From: Trema orientale
Lineage: Eukaryota > Streptophyta > Magnoliopsida > Rosales > Cannabaceae
Assembly: GCA_002914845.1 (NCBI GenBank)
Contig: JXTC01000021.1
Location: 41,556-105,555 of the forward strand
Reading direction: 5' to 3'
DNA length: 64,000 nt
The stretch's first letter is position 1, and every line of letters begins with the position of its first letter. The notes under the pieces are model-generated. The model was not told the DNA's origin. It did no database searches and saw only the letters and a program-made list of their open reading frames with translations. Position numbers and translations under genes: made by a program. This document shows, one piece after another, positions 35,061-47,425 of the stretch.

Positions 35061-36474
35061 ACTTTGCCAAGATCCACACACAAGTGAACTCAGTCAACAA
35101 TGTAAAATTAGGTTTTAAGGGTAATTTTGGTATTAAAAGAAAATAAAGAATGAAAAAAGATACTTTCGTTCATCAAATAAAAAAAAAAGGAAACAAATAC
35201 TAAACTGTACACCCGAAAGTAGTGAAAATATTGCGAAAAATTTCTAAGCAATATCTTTAAATGATCTTAAATATCATTCATTTAACCTAATATTAGAGTT
35301 CTCTCCCTCTCTATCTTTCTCTCTGCTAGGTTTCGCAGAAAGCAGAAAATTTCGTCTTAGGTGACTCTCTTACCGAGGAGGAGGATCTCCCTTCTCTTCT
35401 CTGTCTCTCTATCTTTTCCCAGTTTATTTTATCTTTTTTTTGTTTCTATTTTCAAATAATCATTCCATTTGTGAAGGCAATCTTTTACCTAAATATAGAT
35501 ATATCTTAGTACACCCAAATTTAGATGTGTAATGCCTTGAGTTGTTTCTAGTATTTTCTTTATTACTGACGTGGTTGTCCTCTAAATTTGTATTATTTTT
35601 TATTCAGATCTAGAGAAGTTGATACTATTGCAGGTCAAAGTACGCAAAATCTTCCTCTGTGAATCAATCAGAAATGCCAATTCGGATAGTTTAGAATCAT
35701 AACGAGCCATTGATGAGCTCTATTCAATCCTTCATGAAGTTTTTCTCCAAGATCATTATCGGGGACTACTTTTGCTTCAAGATCTTTGAAAGTTTTTCTG
35801 TTTTCAAATTTATGAATTGATTTCCTGATTCTTATTATAAGAAGTTCTGTGTAACTTGATTTGGTATTGTAACCCTTATGTGAGTTTTAATGAAATTGTT
35901 TTCTTTCAAAAAATAAAAAAAAAAGTCATTCATTTCAGTTTTACATATAAACACAAAATAAACATGTTACCTAACAATAACATCTAAATCATTTTACAAG
36001 ATCACTAGTGCTATATGTTGTCTACTCCTTGTTACGTACATATTCAATTCATGCCTGCATGGTGCTCAGGTACTTCTAGCAAACAGATATATCTATTAAT
36101 ATACACATATAAACACTAATATAAAATATAATTAATTACTAATATGTGTTAATATATATACATATATCAAGATCAGACCACCTTTGACGTTTATTATCAT
36201 GCTATATTCTATAGAATCTGTTGCTGATATTTTATGAACTGCAGTACTGAGATTGACGGGAGACTGGCCCATATATATTCAAGTTTTGGTGCTCTATATA
36301 ATAAAATAAAATTCTAGCACTAAAATAAAATAAAAAATGTGCTCAGACAAATTACATAGATAGAGTAAGATACATAATTCTAGTTAAACAATAAACTCGA
36401 CTGATTAATCAGAATAAGAAGAGACAGTACTACCGAAGAACCAAATGATGACATTTGAGTAGGTGAAACAAAAT
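35061..36474. other. intergenic sequence upstream of MIR399 copy 4
   Basis: No gene seen. CTCTATATAATA near 36,290 is a possible TATA box, about 180 bases before the hairpin. I found no P1BS site between it and the hairpin. Confidence 0.3.
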
Positions 36475-36608
36475 TTTGCAGGAGAATTGCTGGGCAAATC
36501 TCCTTTGGCAGGAGTTGCACTGTAGGATAGCGTGGTGCCAACCACACAAGATTCCAATAACAATGGCTTCCTGCCAATGGAGGTTTTGCCCTGTAATTCA
36601 ACTGCAAC
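36475..36608 (+). ncRNA. MIR399: MIR399 precursor hairpin, copy 4 (diverged mature strand)
   Basis: The 5' arm at 36492-36511 is GGGCAAATCTCCTTTGGCAG, identical to copies 2 and 6. The 3' arm, at 36572-36593, begins TGCCAATGGAGGTTTTGCCC. It differs from canonical miR399 at position 7 (A to T) and position 12, and carries an extra T, giving a 22-base 3p strand. The stem continues through GAATTGC at 36484 opposite GTAATTC. The mature seed region is therefore altered, while the star arm keeps the ancestral sequence. Either the copy is decaying or it has a new specificity. Confidence 0.88.
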
Positions 36609-36685
36609 TCCAACTCAACTGGTGCTCTTACCGAGTTCATGAGGACCATATGGAGACTTCTTATTATTTATACCTTCCAATAGAA

Positions 36686-36709
36686 GCATATACGATGGAA
36701 CAATGCCTC
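36686..36709 (+). promoter_or_regulatory. conserved P1BS block downstream of MIR399 copy 4
   Basis: GCATATAC (P1BS consensus) followed by GATGGAACAATGCCTC. The same block with three or four changes lies at 60071-60094, again about 80-110 bases past a MIR399 hairpin. It is either part of a duplicated unit or a regulatory site for what follows. Confidence 0.45.
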
Positions 36710-37246
36710 TTTCCATGCATGTGCTTTGGGGCTTTCCAGTGTATATAATTTCATACTGAAATTAATTACTATGCCAGAAAAGTTAAAAAGAATAAAAATA
36801 ATGCTACCGATTTCCAGGGAAAAAAAAAAGAATATTACTATTCAGCGCAGCTGTAAAATTTTGTAAGTAATAATAAAAGACCTGTGTAGAAAAAATTATA
36901 GTACGAGAAAACTAAATGATTGAGAAATATTAATTATCTGGGTTTGTTACCAAATTATATATGGATTTATTTAATTTGGAATAAAATCATAACAAAGTTT
37001 ATGATTGCATCTCACAAAAGAGGAAAAGGAAAAAGGAATTACAACACTATTAGTTAGATCAGTCAACAACCTACTATGAATATAAGAATAAAAATTAAAT
37101 CTAATTCCTTTATGTTTCAATATTACTGTTTTCTCAGTGTCCCTACCTTCACTCGAAGGGTCATATAAAATGTAGCTTTCAAGTAGGAGCATCAACTTGA
37201 AGCAGTCCTAGTTTCACCATAACGTGCTTTATGAAAATGTTCATCG

Positions 37247-37342
37247 ATGCTTCAAGAAAAGGAAGATCCAATGGCATGTTCTTTATGTAAAATTCACATG
37301 TATATATATGTATATGTTTATCACCTACGTGTAAAGTTTTAA
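37247..37342 (+). CDS. possible microORF with M-x4-EDP-x-ACS start, copy A
   Basis: A 31-codon frame begins MLQEKEDPMACSLCKIH. Its first 36 bases align without gaps with starts at 50,924 and 60,763. In the 22-base core at 37261-37282, GGAAGATCCA and GCATGTTCT are invariant in all three and only the three bases between them differ. It is about 640 bases past MIR399 copy 4. The peptide sequence after ACS is not conserved, so the conserved thing may be RNA or DNA rather than protein. Function unknown. Confidence 0.35.
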   Translation: MLQEKEDPMACSLCKIHMYIYVYVYHLRVKF

Positions 37343-37986
37343 AATCATGGCTGTCAACAACCTGCAGATGGGCCCAAAAAGTCGATTTTATGTGTGCAGA
37401 AACTCGAGGCCGTACTCATCAGATAATAGAACACTGTACTGTATATTCGTCTGGGATATAAACATCTCTGTTTCACGAGGTATACATGTCATGCATTGAT
37501 GTGAAAACATGCATATACAAATATGTTTCTATACAAAAGCTTGAATTTAAAAAATAAATAAATTAAAAAATAATTAAAGCGTGGGTGAAGTTTGAACTAC
37601 ACTATAACAAACCAGCCTTTTGCAGCTGCTATATATGTCAAAAATTAAAAAGAATAATTATTATATCTCTTATTTTTTTTTTAATTTTTGCAACGAGGGA
37701 TATTTATAATTCTTTTGTGTGAACAAAACACAGCAGAGGAGGGGCATGAATTCAATCAAATCTGATTTCCAGTCTGTGCTTTCTTCATTTTACTTGAAAA
37801 ATCTAAAACTATAATTTGACAAAGCAAAATCACAGGATTTTCAACAGAGTCATGGGGTCACGGTGACTTCTTATTAATACATAGGTGCTTATTTATCTTA
37901 GTCTAGTTGGAAGTATGTTTCAGGCTTCAGCTACATGCAGCATTTGCCAAAGTTCTTAGAAGCATCCCATGTATATAGATCTCACT
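37343..37986. other. intergenic sequence
   Basis: No gene seen. A P1BS-type octamer GTATATTC occurs near 37,441. Confidence 0.3.
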
Positions 37987-38228
37987 ACTCCAGTACTTTT
38001 TCTTTTTTTTTTTTTTTAAATTTATCTATAAGTACTTTTTTTCCCAATTAAAATTCATCATACATATATATATTTTCATGGTAAAAGAGAAAGAGAAGAG
38101 TATTAAATATTATACATTAATTGTTATTTTTTTTTTCCAACTACTCAAATCATTGTAACCATTAGATAAAAAATAAATAAATATAGATAAGTAACAAAAA
38201 AAAACTTACTAGATAATCATCCATATAT
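37987..38228. repeat. small TIR repeat, copy interrupted on its right by CACTA element 2
   Basis: Shares CCAACTACTCAAATCATTGT and the order of its parts with the copies at 46,909 and 47,183. CACTA element 2 begins just after it in the AT-rich spacer, so the three copies were neighbours before the insertion. Confidence 0.5.
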
Positions 38229-40396
38229 ATACACTACAAGAATGAGGGCTTTTGTCGACACGTCCTGTTTAGCGCGTCGGTGAATATACTCTTTGCCGAC
38301 GCATTAACACGTGATCCGTCGGGAAGCAATTAGACAGAAAATAGCATTTGGCCAACCTTTCCACACGAATCATCCGTAACTGTGGAGGCCATTTCCCGAC
38401 GGGGAATGAAAAATTGCATCGGGGAATGGTTAGCCAGAAATGGCGGGATAAATTACCGTCAATATAAAAATTTTCGCCGACGATATGTTGAATTTGTGTT
38501 GGCGAAGGTAAAGTTGGTACATTTACTGACGGAATATTATTCGTCGGTAAAATAAATTTAATTTTATTAATAATTAAAAAATTAAACTTAAAGGTTGTGG
38601 GGAAAAACAACATCGTTTGAAGTATTCTAGAATTGTCCTAACCTTTACCGACGAGTTTAGGATAGTGTTTACCAATAGATATACGCATCGGGAAAGGTTG
38701 TCTAGGTTAAATCAAGCCACCAGTTCATTTCAATTTTATTCTGATTTTCTCACCCTCCTATTCCCTCTCTCACTCGCCGATTCTCTCACCCTCCGATTCT
38801 CTCTCTCACCCACTGATTCTCTCACTCACCCTCCGATACTCTCACCCTCTGATCTCTCTCTCACCCTCTGATTCTCTCTCTCTCCCTCGGTAAGAATCAT
38901 TTCCCTCTTCCCTTTAATTTTTTAATTTTTTATTTTTAATTTCAGTTTTCATTTAGGGTTGAAATTTATTTAATTGAATTTTAATTTATTTTTTAATTTA
39001 AGTTTTTGTATTTGTATTCTATGTTTATTTCGGTAAGAATCCTCTCTCTTTCTTAGATTACTAGGTTTATTTCGATTTTTGAGGTAAAAATCCTCTTTCT
39101 TTCTCGGATTACTGGGTTTATCTGTTTTTGGAAATTTTTTTTTATTTCGGTTGTGATATTTCTTGGATTCTTTTCTATATTTCTTGATTGTGATATTTCG
39201 GTTGTTATTTTTGGGTAGATATTTTGGTTCTGTTTGGGTGTCTTTCATGATTGTGATATTAGCTCTCTGTTTGGCTCTTTATTCGTGGCTGATTGGGTCT
39301 AGTTATGATAAACTTGTTTTATTTCTGATTCTAGTTTGGGTTCTGTTTCTGGATTATGGATAATAGACTTTAGTTATGGTTCTATTTCTGTTACTGCTGT
39401 TTCTGGATTATGGATTTTGTTTCTATTTATGGATACTGGATTGTGGTTCTGTTTATGGATACTAGATTCTGATTCTGTTTCATTCTATTTTAGGTGTTTA
39501 AAATAAGAAAAAAAAGTATTTTGAATTACTATTAAATGTTATAGAATTCTATGTGATAAAAATAGAAATTTGAGTTGCTATTAAATGTAAATTGTTGCTG
39601 GTTGTGCTATATTTGATTATTTAAACTATGTGATTTGTTATTATTATAAAAAATGTTAACGTATTCATGGTTTAGTCTTTTTTATTGGTTTAGTGCTTTG
39701 TTTGTAGGTTGTTGTGCACACACTTTGGTATTTGGTGCTGTGTGTACACATTAATTTTCACATACTTGGTACCAAGTGCCATGTGTGCACTATGCATAAA
39801 CTTGGTATCAAATGCTGATTGTGCACATTATGTGTGCACATCTCTTGGTATTTGGTATAGTTTGTAGATGGGTTATAAAAAATATTTGAAAATGTGTTCA
39901 TCATTTTAGTGCGCTAAAACGTGTAATGAAATGTTGAACACAAAAAAAAAAAAAGGAGAATTTGTACCGTCTTTCAGAGGATCCTCAATGGTTAGAATCT
40001 CCTAAAAGTGGTGCAAGTTCCCCCTTTTTTTTGGCACTTAAAATTTTAGGATATCGATTATTAAAAATAAATAAATAAATATTATTAAAAAATAATAGTT
40101 AAAATAAACAGTAATTAACTAATAAAAACTGTTCAAATAATTGATAAAATGATTAATTAAATAATAACAAAATAATTAGTAGTTAATAATAATTAATCAA
40201 ATAATTGATACAAATAAGTAATTACAAAATAGTAATTAATAATTATATTTGTGTAATAAAGTAATAAGTAAAAATAATTATTAAAGTAATCAATTAAATT
40301 AATAATTGAAAGCAATTTATAAATTAGTAATAATTTGGTAAGTAATAATTAGAAGTAAAATAAGTAATTGAATAAAAATAATTTAAAAAAACAATG

Positions 40397-40560
40397 AATA
40401 AAATACCTTTGGGGGGTATAAAATACCCAAAATACCCCTAGAATGTCGAAAATACCCAAAATACCCCTAGGATGCCAAAAATACTCAAAATACCCCTAGG
40501 ATGCCGAAAATATCCAAAATATCCCTAACGTGCAGAAAGTTCCTAAAATACCCCTAGGAT
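40397..40560. repeat. short AAATACCCAAAATACCCCTAGGATG repeat in CACTA element 2
   Basis: About five imperfect units of roughly 37 bases, each with AAAATACCCAAAATACCCCT. It sits between the leader and the transposase. The same core builds the long array at 55.3-57.2 kb in the element 3 derivative. Confidence 0.7.
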
Positions 40561-41072
40561 TTTGGTATTTTTGTGTTTCCCGAGTTCGTTATTCCATTTT
40601 CGGCTTATGTATTATATTATAGTGCAACATGTATACATTATTTTATTCATAAAAGAAATTACCTTAGACCCATTTAGCAGTCGATGAGAGATTATGCATC
40701 TCGATATCAATTCTTGAATTGTCCTATTTGGATAGTTTGGGATTACATGTTATGTGTGATTGTTCACTTATAAACATTGTTCTTTGGTCGGGTTCCAGTG
40801 GTATCTTCCTGTGTTCTCCTAGTGTGTACATATATGTACCACACTTAGGAGAACTGTGGAGAAATACTGCCGAAATTTCGGCGTGAGCGGAACAATCTTT
40901 GAGTGAATGATAGACCACATAACAAAGTAAACTTATATGGGATAAGGCCTTACTCTTTAAAGATGGAGTGATAAGGTAGATTTAGGACACGTCCATCTTG
41001 AAACACGTGTATCAAGCATATGTGCTAGTACATTTAAATTTTAAATTTTTTCAGCAAACTTTATGAGAGAAG

Positions 41073-44000
41073 ATGGACATGGACAAGTCATGGATGACTC
41101 TGAGGAATCGAGTATCACCTCAATTCAGACGGGGCGCTAAGGCATTTGCTGAGAGGGCAGCTGCTTATATCAATTCAGAGGGGTTAGTCCGATGTCCGTG
41201 CCAACAATGCATGAATTGGAGATTCCAAAAGCCGAAAATAATTGAGCAACATTTGGTCCAAAAAGGCATACAACAAACGTATACTGTTTGATCTTTTCAT
41301 GGGGAATCGTTTGAAGTTGCAAACGTTAGAGGTGGAGATGATGCTGAAGATCATGAGGATGAAATGCAAGATGTACTGCTTGATATAGCTAGAACTCTGG
41401 AGACGAGTCATCAAACTATGGATGAAAGGTGTAGTGATGTTCCTATTGATGGCTCCGAACAGTCAGATAAGTTTGATGAGATGTTTGGTCAGTTAGAGAA
41501 GGAGTTGTATCCTGAGTGCTCTAAGTTTATAGCACTTAATTTTATTGTGAAGTTGATGCACATTAAAGTGTTAAATAAGTGGAGTAATAAGTCATTTGAC
41601 ATGCTGTTAAAATTATTACTTGAGGCGTTGCCCGAAGGGACTAATTTGCCTGGATCTCATTATGAGGAAGATGATTTTGCGTAATATTAGGCTAGGTTAT
41701 GAGACAATTCATGTTTGTAAACATGATTGCTCATTGTTTTGTAAGGAAATTATTGATTTAGACAAATGTCCAGTGTGCGGCGAAAGTTGGTGGGGTAAGG
41801 GGAAGAAAGTACCGAACAAAGTTATGCGATATTTTCTGCTTACTCCTAGATTAAAGAGGTTGTATAGCTCTAGACATACTGTGAAAGACTTGAGATGGCA
41901 TGATTCGGATAGATCGAAAGAAGATGGTGTTATGAGGCATCCTGCAGGCGGTCAGGCTTGGAAAGATTTTGATCAAAAATACCCGTCCTTTGCAGCTGAT
42001 CCTAGAAATGTGCGGTTGGGATTGGCCACAGACGGATTTAATCCATTTGGGAATATGAGCAATGCATATAGTATGTGGCCAGTAATTATAGTTCCCTATA
42101 ATTTGCCACCGTGAAAGTGCATGAAATCAGAATTCATAATGCTGTCTCTTCTCATCCTTGGACCGAATGCTCTAGGATAAGACATGGATGTGTTTCTGCG
42201 GCCTCTTCTGGATGAATTGAAAGAACTATGGGAACATGGTATTAAAACCAGAGATGCAGTTAATGGTACGACATTCAAAATGCGTGCAGCTGTAATGTGG
42301 ACAATTAATGACTGTCCAGCGTATGCATTAATGTCAAGATGGAGTACAAAAAGGTATATAGCATGTCCAACGTGCAATGAAGAAACTCCGTCTGTTGGCA
42401 TTAGGAGTAAAGTTGCATACATGGGACATAGACGTTTCTTACTAATGAATCATCTTATGAGAAGGAGTAAACAGCTTGACGGACATTCAGAGCTAAGACC
42501 TCCACCTCCAAAATACACAAGTGATGACCTATTGAATCAAGTACAGAATTTACAACCTAGATTGCCTGGTAAGCATAAGCAATTTGGTGGTGTGAAGTGC
42601 AAACATAGCTTTGCTGAGCTGAACTAGTCTAAGAAGAGCATATTTTTCGAACTCGAATACTGGAAACACTTGTCACTGAGACACAATCTAGATGTTATGC
42701 ACATTGAGAAGAATGTTTGTGATTCTGTGCTGGGTACTCTACTAAACATTGATAGCAAATCAAAAGACACAGATAAGGCCAGGCTTGATCTAGCAGATAT
42801 GAAAATTCGTAGTGAATTGCACCTTTATAAGGTTGGTAACAGGTGGATGAAGCCGCAAGCTAGTTACAACTTAACTGTTGGGGAGCAAAAAAAATTCTGT
42901 GAATTTATTATATCAGTGAAATTTCCTAACAGGTCTGCAAGTAACCTCGCAAAGAATGTCAATGAAGGAGGTGAGAAAATTTCGAGGTTAAAATCACATG
43001 ATTGTTATGTTCTATTTCAAAGTTTGTTGCTAGCAGGAATTCGACCCTACTTAAAGAAAGACATCCGTGAGACGATAATTGAATTATACACTGCTTTTCA
43101 ACAAATTTGTGCCAAGACTTTGAACGTTGCTGATCTTGAGAAACTTGAAGATAACATTGTCCTCATATTGAACAAGTTGGAAAAAATCTTTCCTCCAGCA
43201 TTTTTTGATATTATGGTGCACCTAATCATGCATTTGCCTACTAAAGCTATTCTTGGAGGATCTGTGCATTTTAGATGGATGTATCCCATTGAATGGGCAA
43301 TGGCTATCTACAAGCAGTATGTCCGCAATCGAGTACGTCCTGAAGGGTCTATAGCAGATACGTATATTGTAAATAAGGTACTGACATTTTGCTCCATGTA
43401 CTTTCGTGGTATTGAAACCCATTTCAATCGTTAGGACAGAAATGATGATGGGGTTGATGCAAGTCCATATCAAGCATGTCAGTCGGCCATTTGGTAAAAA
43501 AAGCATTGTTCTGCTTAAACTAGCTGAACACTTGAAGGTAGAATGGTATATCTTGAACAATTACATGGAGATTCAGAGATATCTTAAGTAAGCGATCAAT
43601 TATATTCACGTTTTAATATTTAATTCATAATTCTTATTAAATATTGTCCTGAAATCCTTTCTATGAAAACTGTGTAGTGAACACATGGAGTTGGAAACTA
43701 GGGGTGTTCTAAATTTGGAACAAAAACAAGAAGTTGAGTTCCCTCAATGGTTTAGATCCCGAGTATGTTTCTAACTGCCAGTTACATTTTCACTCAACTA
43801 TACTCTATGTATAACAATTTCTTATCTATATCTTCTTTGATGTAGATCAACCAACTACGAGAAATGGGATCAAATGACTACAATCATGAATTACATGCAT
43901 TGTCAAATAGATCAAATTTTTCTACTTTTTCATATCCTGGATATATCATTAATGGTGTAAATTATCTCTTTGAAAATCGTGATGCAAAATGTAAAACACA

Positions 44001-44649
44001 GGATTGTGGTATTCATGTTCCTAGTATAGATGGAAATAATTTTTATGTTGTTCTAGAAGAGGTTTTAGAGCTATCATATGTAAAGGGATACTCAGTTTTG
44101 CTATTTAGATGCAAGTGGTTTGACACAGATCCATGAAAGAGAAGAATTCAATATGATAGAAGATTTACAAGTATCTATGTCAGTGCTCAGTGGTACCAGA
44201 GTGACCTGTTCATACTTGCATCACAGGCTGAACTTGTCTACACTAATGATGACAAAAATGGTCCCCTGTGGAGGCTCGTTCATAATTTTATTCCACACAA
44301 TATATGGGACTTTCCTGATATGGAGAAAGATGTTGAAGGAGTTTCAACAAATAATGAGGTTCCAATTTTGCAAGAACGAAGTTATTTTTCATTTCAGTTT
44401 TGGGTTGATCTCTTGTCGATTGAGAATGTTCAATATCGCCGGGAAGATGTTGAACCAGAAAATACCAGCAATGTTGATGAACTACTTCGTCAAACTCATA
44501 TAATGACGATGGATGACTTTGTGGTTGATGATGATGAGTTTGAAGATGACACGTGTGAAGAATACAATGATGATGAAATAGATATGGAGAGTAGTGATAA
44601 TGATAGTAGCAACAGACATGATGCAATATCTTCTGATGAAGATAATTGA
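41073..44649 (+). pseudogene. CACTA TNP2-type transposase pseudogene (element 2)
   Basis: Domains in order: transposase-associated domain at 41,073-41,291 (MDKSWMTLRNR, VRCPCQQCMNWRF); linker; zinc-ribbon-like CPVCGESWW at about 41,770; TNP2 core at 41,680-43,200 (LGLATDGFNPFGNMSNAYSM, HNLDVMHIEKNVCDSVLGTL); DUF4218 (FPPAFFDIMVHLIMHLPTKA, VHFRWMYPIEWAMAIYKQYV); an intron near 43,590-43,680 and another at about 43,764-43,845; DUF4216 at 43,864-44,330. In-frame stops lie at 41289, 42112, 42178, 42625, 43432 and 44134, and frameshifts near 41,670 and 43,480. Three stops stand where the family has tryptophan. The last part is acidic. The gene is inactive but well preserved. Confidence 0.88.
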
Positions 44650-44754
44650 ATTGTATATTTTTTGTATAATTCTATATTAATTTTTGTATTATGTAGTGTT
44701 TTCTTCTCAATTTATACTGAATTTTTTATTTTTGTACAGTATATCTAGCGTAGG

Positions 44755-46290
44755 GAGCATACCACTTACTGGTTCTGCAGGTAGCAATGGTTTTCTTGGG
44801 GATAGAACAGATCCTCACGGGAAGAGGATTCGTGAGGAGTCTCGTGGGATCGCCGTCGAAAAGGAGTTGTGGAAGCAGAAGGTTGCCAAATTGGCAGTGG
44901 CTGTGGACGAGAATTCAGGAAAGCCCGTCGAAAAAAATGGCAAGATGTTCAACAATCTTCTCGCCCAGTATGTGAGAGATCAGATCCTACCTACTATACT
45001 AACCTGGGCTGATGTGAAGAAAGAGGACATCAATGTCATCCTCCAGCATTTGGAGGTACGAAATTTTTTATATCGCAAAATAGTTTTAAACATTTTTTCA
45101 AAATTTAATATAGAATTACAAATATATATTTTTTTTTGTTCAAGTTAAAATTTGATTTCCCTAGAGGAAATGTCCTCTTCATGGATGACGTTACACAGAT
45201 GATGATGCGTACGTTGAGAGACTGACAGAGCAATATGAAGAGGCATTTTGACAGAAACGATGGGATGGCCGACATCGAGGTGGCTAAGAAGAATCCCTAC
45301 TGAAATGTCGAGCTTGCAGATTGGGTTGTGCTTTGTGCACATTTTGCGACATCGGATTTCCAAGTAATTATTTTTTTTAGTTTTCTTATTTTTATAAACT
45401 TAGTATATCTCTTTATCTTTTTACATTTTGTTTTCAAGACCGTTTGGTGAAAAACGCAGAAAATCGAGCGAAGCAACTATATGCTCCTGCTCAAGGCTCA
45501 TTGAGCAATATAGCCCACCTATATGCTCAAGTACGTGATTATTTTCATTATAATCTATAATTTTTTTTTAAATTATGTATACTAATATATTTATTTTGAT
45601 TGTAATAGGCTGATCCACAAACCGAAGAAGTTGCTTGTCCGATCGATCTCTGGCAATAACGTCACTTGAAGGACGCTGAGTGGCGTAATGATTACACCAG
45701 AGAGAGATATGTAAGTATATTTTTAGTATTTTAAATTTTAAAGTTTCATTTTTCATAGAATATTATTTGTCACTAATTAGTCATTATTATTGTTAATTTT
45801 ATTTGTAGGAGGAGATGATGAGGTTGAGGAACGGAGCTGTGACTCAAGCCGAGTCACAAGCCTAGTCCCAGGCTCAATCTATGTTAAGCGACCAAGCGGG
45901 ATCTGCTGAGTCGGTGGTCGGTCCTCTAGCAATAGACCATAATGCCATTATGACCCAAGTGCATGGTCATCGCTCGAGATGGGTGAAAGGCATCAGATCG
46001 ATGCCCAGGCTGAAGACTGTTAGAGGACAGTGAGCAGCGAGCACTGGTGGGGTGTCTACTGTTCAACGCCAACAAGCGGAGACAATTGCCACCCTCCAGA
46101 GGCAATTGGATGAGCGAGATGCGGAGTATAAGCACCAACTTGCGGAGACTCAACGTCAACTCACAGAGACTCAGCGTCAGACTAAGGAGCAGTTGCAGTA
46201 GCAAAAAATAGCTGATGACGTCGTTGATTGCTCAGCTGAACTCCTCGGGTTTCATGATCCCGATTCCGCCACCTCCGCCACCTAGTGTTT
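44755..46290 (+). pseudogene. CACTA second-gene (Ptta/En-Spm type) pseudogene (element 2)
   Basis: The first coding part (about 44,755-45,056) has GKRIREESRGIAVEKELWKQ and GKMFNNLLAQYVRDQI. Introns begin with GT at about 45,057 and 45,365, and further exons follow near 45,144-45,364, 45,440-45,530, 45,609-45,710 and 45,810-46,290. The last exon encodes a glutamine-rich repeat (TQRQLTETQRQTKEQLQ) likely to be a coiled coil. Stops and a frameshift interrupt it (for example TAG after EAQSQA near 45,862). In CACTA families this protein binds the sub-terminal repeats and helps transposition. It is on the same strand as the transposase, about 100 bases downstream. Confidence 0.65.
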
Positions 46291-46908
46291 AGGGCCAAAT
46301 GTATATTTTTATGATTTTTTTTTTCAAATATACATAATTGTAATTTAACTCAATATTGTACTTAATTTTTTTAATTTTTTACGAATCTTTGCCGATGAAA
46401 ATATCTGTAATTTTTTAGTTGCTTTTTCCGACGTGTTTTAACGTCGCAAAATTAATTTCGTGAAACTTACTGACACCTTTAGCGACGTGTATATTCGTCA
46501 GTTTATGTATTTTAATTTTAACAACCTTCACCGACGGGTTTATTTGTCGGGAAAAAGTATATAAAAAAATGAATAAAAACATTTACTGACGGAAAAATGA
46601 GTCACTAAATGCAATCTTTGCCGACGCATTGTTCCTTCGTCGCAAAAAAGTTGACTTCGTAGACTTTTTACGATAACTTTCAATGACGGTCAGCCTTTAC
46701 CGACGCTATTAAATCATCGGTATTGAAGTCTTTTCTCAACGCGTTTGCTAATTATGCCGGCACATTATCTTTCCCCACGGACATATGCTGACGCGTGTCT
46801 ACGACGCATTTTTTCGTCGGTATTGATTTCCCGACGAAAAGGCTATATTTTCGCCGATGCTAAAATGCGTCGGCAAAAGGTCGTTATTTGGCAGTGATAT
46901 ATATATAG

Positions 46909-47153
46909 GTCTCGATTCAATAAGGTATTTTTTTTAACCTATCTATAGACATTTTTTTCGTAATTAAAATTGGCATTTATTCATCTTATACATTTTTTCA
47001 TTGTAAAAAGATAGAAAGATAAAGGGTATTAAATAATATATATGTATTATTTTTTTCCAACTACTCAAATCATTATCGCCGTTAATATGATCCAACAGCT
47101 AAAAACAAAATACCTATAAATAGATTAATAAAAATACCTGATAGATTGGTCCC
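46909..47153. repeat. small TIR repeat (about 245 bp), copy adjoining CACTA element 2
   Basis: The left end GGTCTCGATTCAATAAGGTA resembles the right end on the other strand, GGGACCAATCTATCAGGTAT, so this is a TIR element without coding capacity. It is flanked by ATATATAT on both sides, which hides the target duplication. Confidence 0.55.
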
Positions 47154-47182
47154 TCCCTATATATATATATGTATATGTATAT

Positions 47183-47425
47183 AGATCAATCCAAAGGATA
47201 TTTGTTTTTTTTACATATTTATAGGTATTTTATTTTTTGCCATAGGATCAATATTTAATAATTACAGTGATCTGAGTACTTCGAAAAAAAAAAACTAATA
47301 TCAATAAATACATATTATTTAATATTTCTTTTTTATATACTTTTTATCATAAAAATACGTGAATTTTAATTGGATCCTATAAATAGATAAAAAGAAAAAA
47401 AAATACATACTAGAGTAGTGCCCTC
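47183..47425. repeat. small TIR repeat, next copy
   Basis: Begins GATCAATCCAAAGGATATTT and ends CATACTAGAGTAGTGCCCTC. Internal order matches the copy at 46,909 (TTTATAGGTATTTTATTTTT; later AATTTTAATTGGATCCTATA in mirror order), so it may be inverted relative to its neighbour. Confidence 0.45.

Larger units (their letters stand above)
38232..46896 (+). mobile_element. CACTA (En/Spm) element 2, complete ends, 8.7 kb
   Basis: The left end is CACTACAAGAATGAGGGCTT. The right end on the other strand is CACTGCCAAATAACGACCTT. ATA flanks both sides (38229-38231 and 46897-46899), the 3-bp CACTA target duplication. Sub-terminal regions (38,260-38,700 and 46,380-46,880) are packed with GCCGACG/CGTCGG motifs in both orientations, the binding region for the TNPA-type protein. 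Two plus-strand gene remnants follow the standard order: transposase (41.07-44.65 kb), then second gene (44.75-46.3 kb). A long 5' leader region (38.7-41.0 kb) contains a short AAATACCCAAAATACCCCTA repeat. Confidence 0.92.

Noticed and set aside
37947-37964. TGCCAAAGTTCTTAGAAG, a miR399-like start
   Set aside because: Only the first eight bases match, and there is no complementary 5' arm. Similar short matches at about 48,333 and 62,384 fail for the same reason.
38617-38871. Open frame rich in Ser, Thr, Leu (SPTDSLTH repeats)
   Set aside because: It lies in the CT-rich untranslated leader of CACTA element 2, where CTCACCCTC repeats create the frame.
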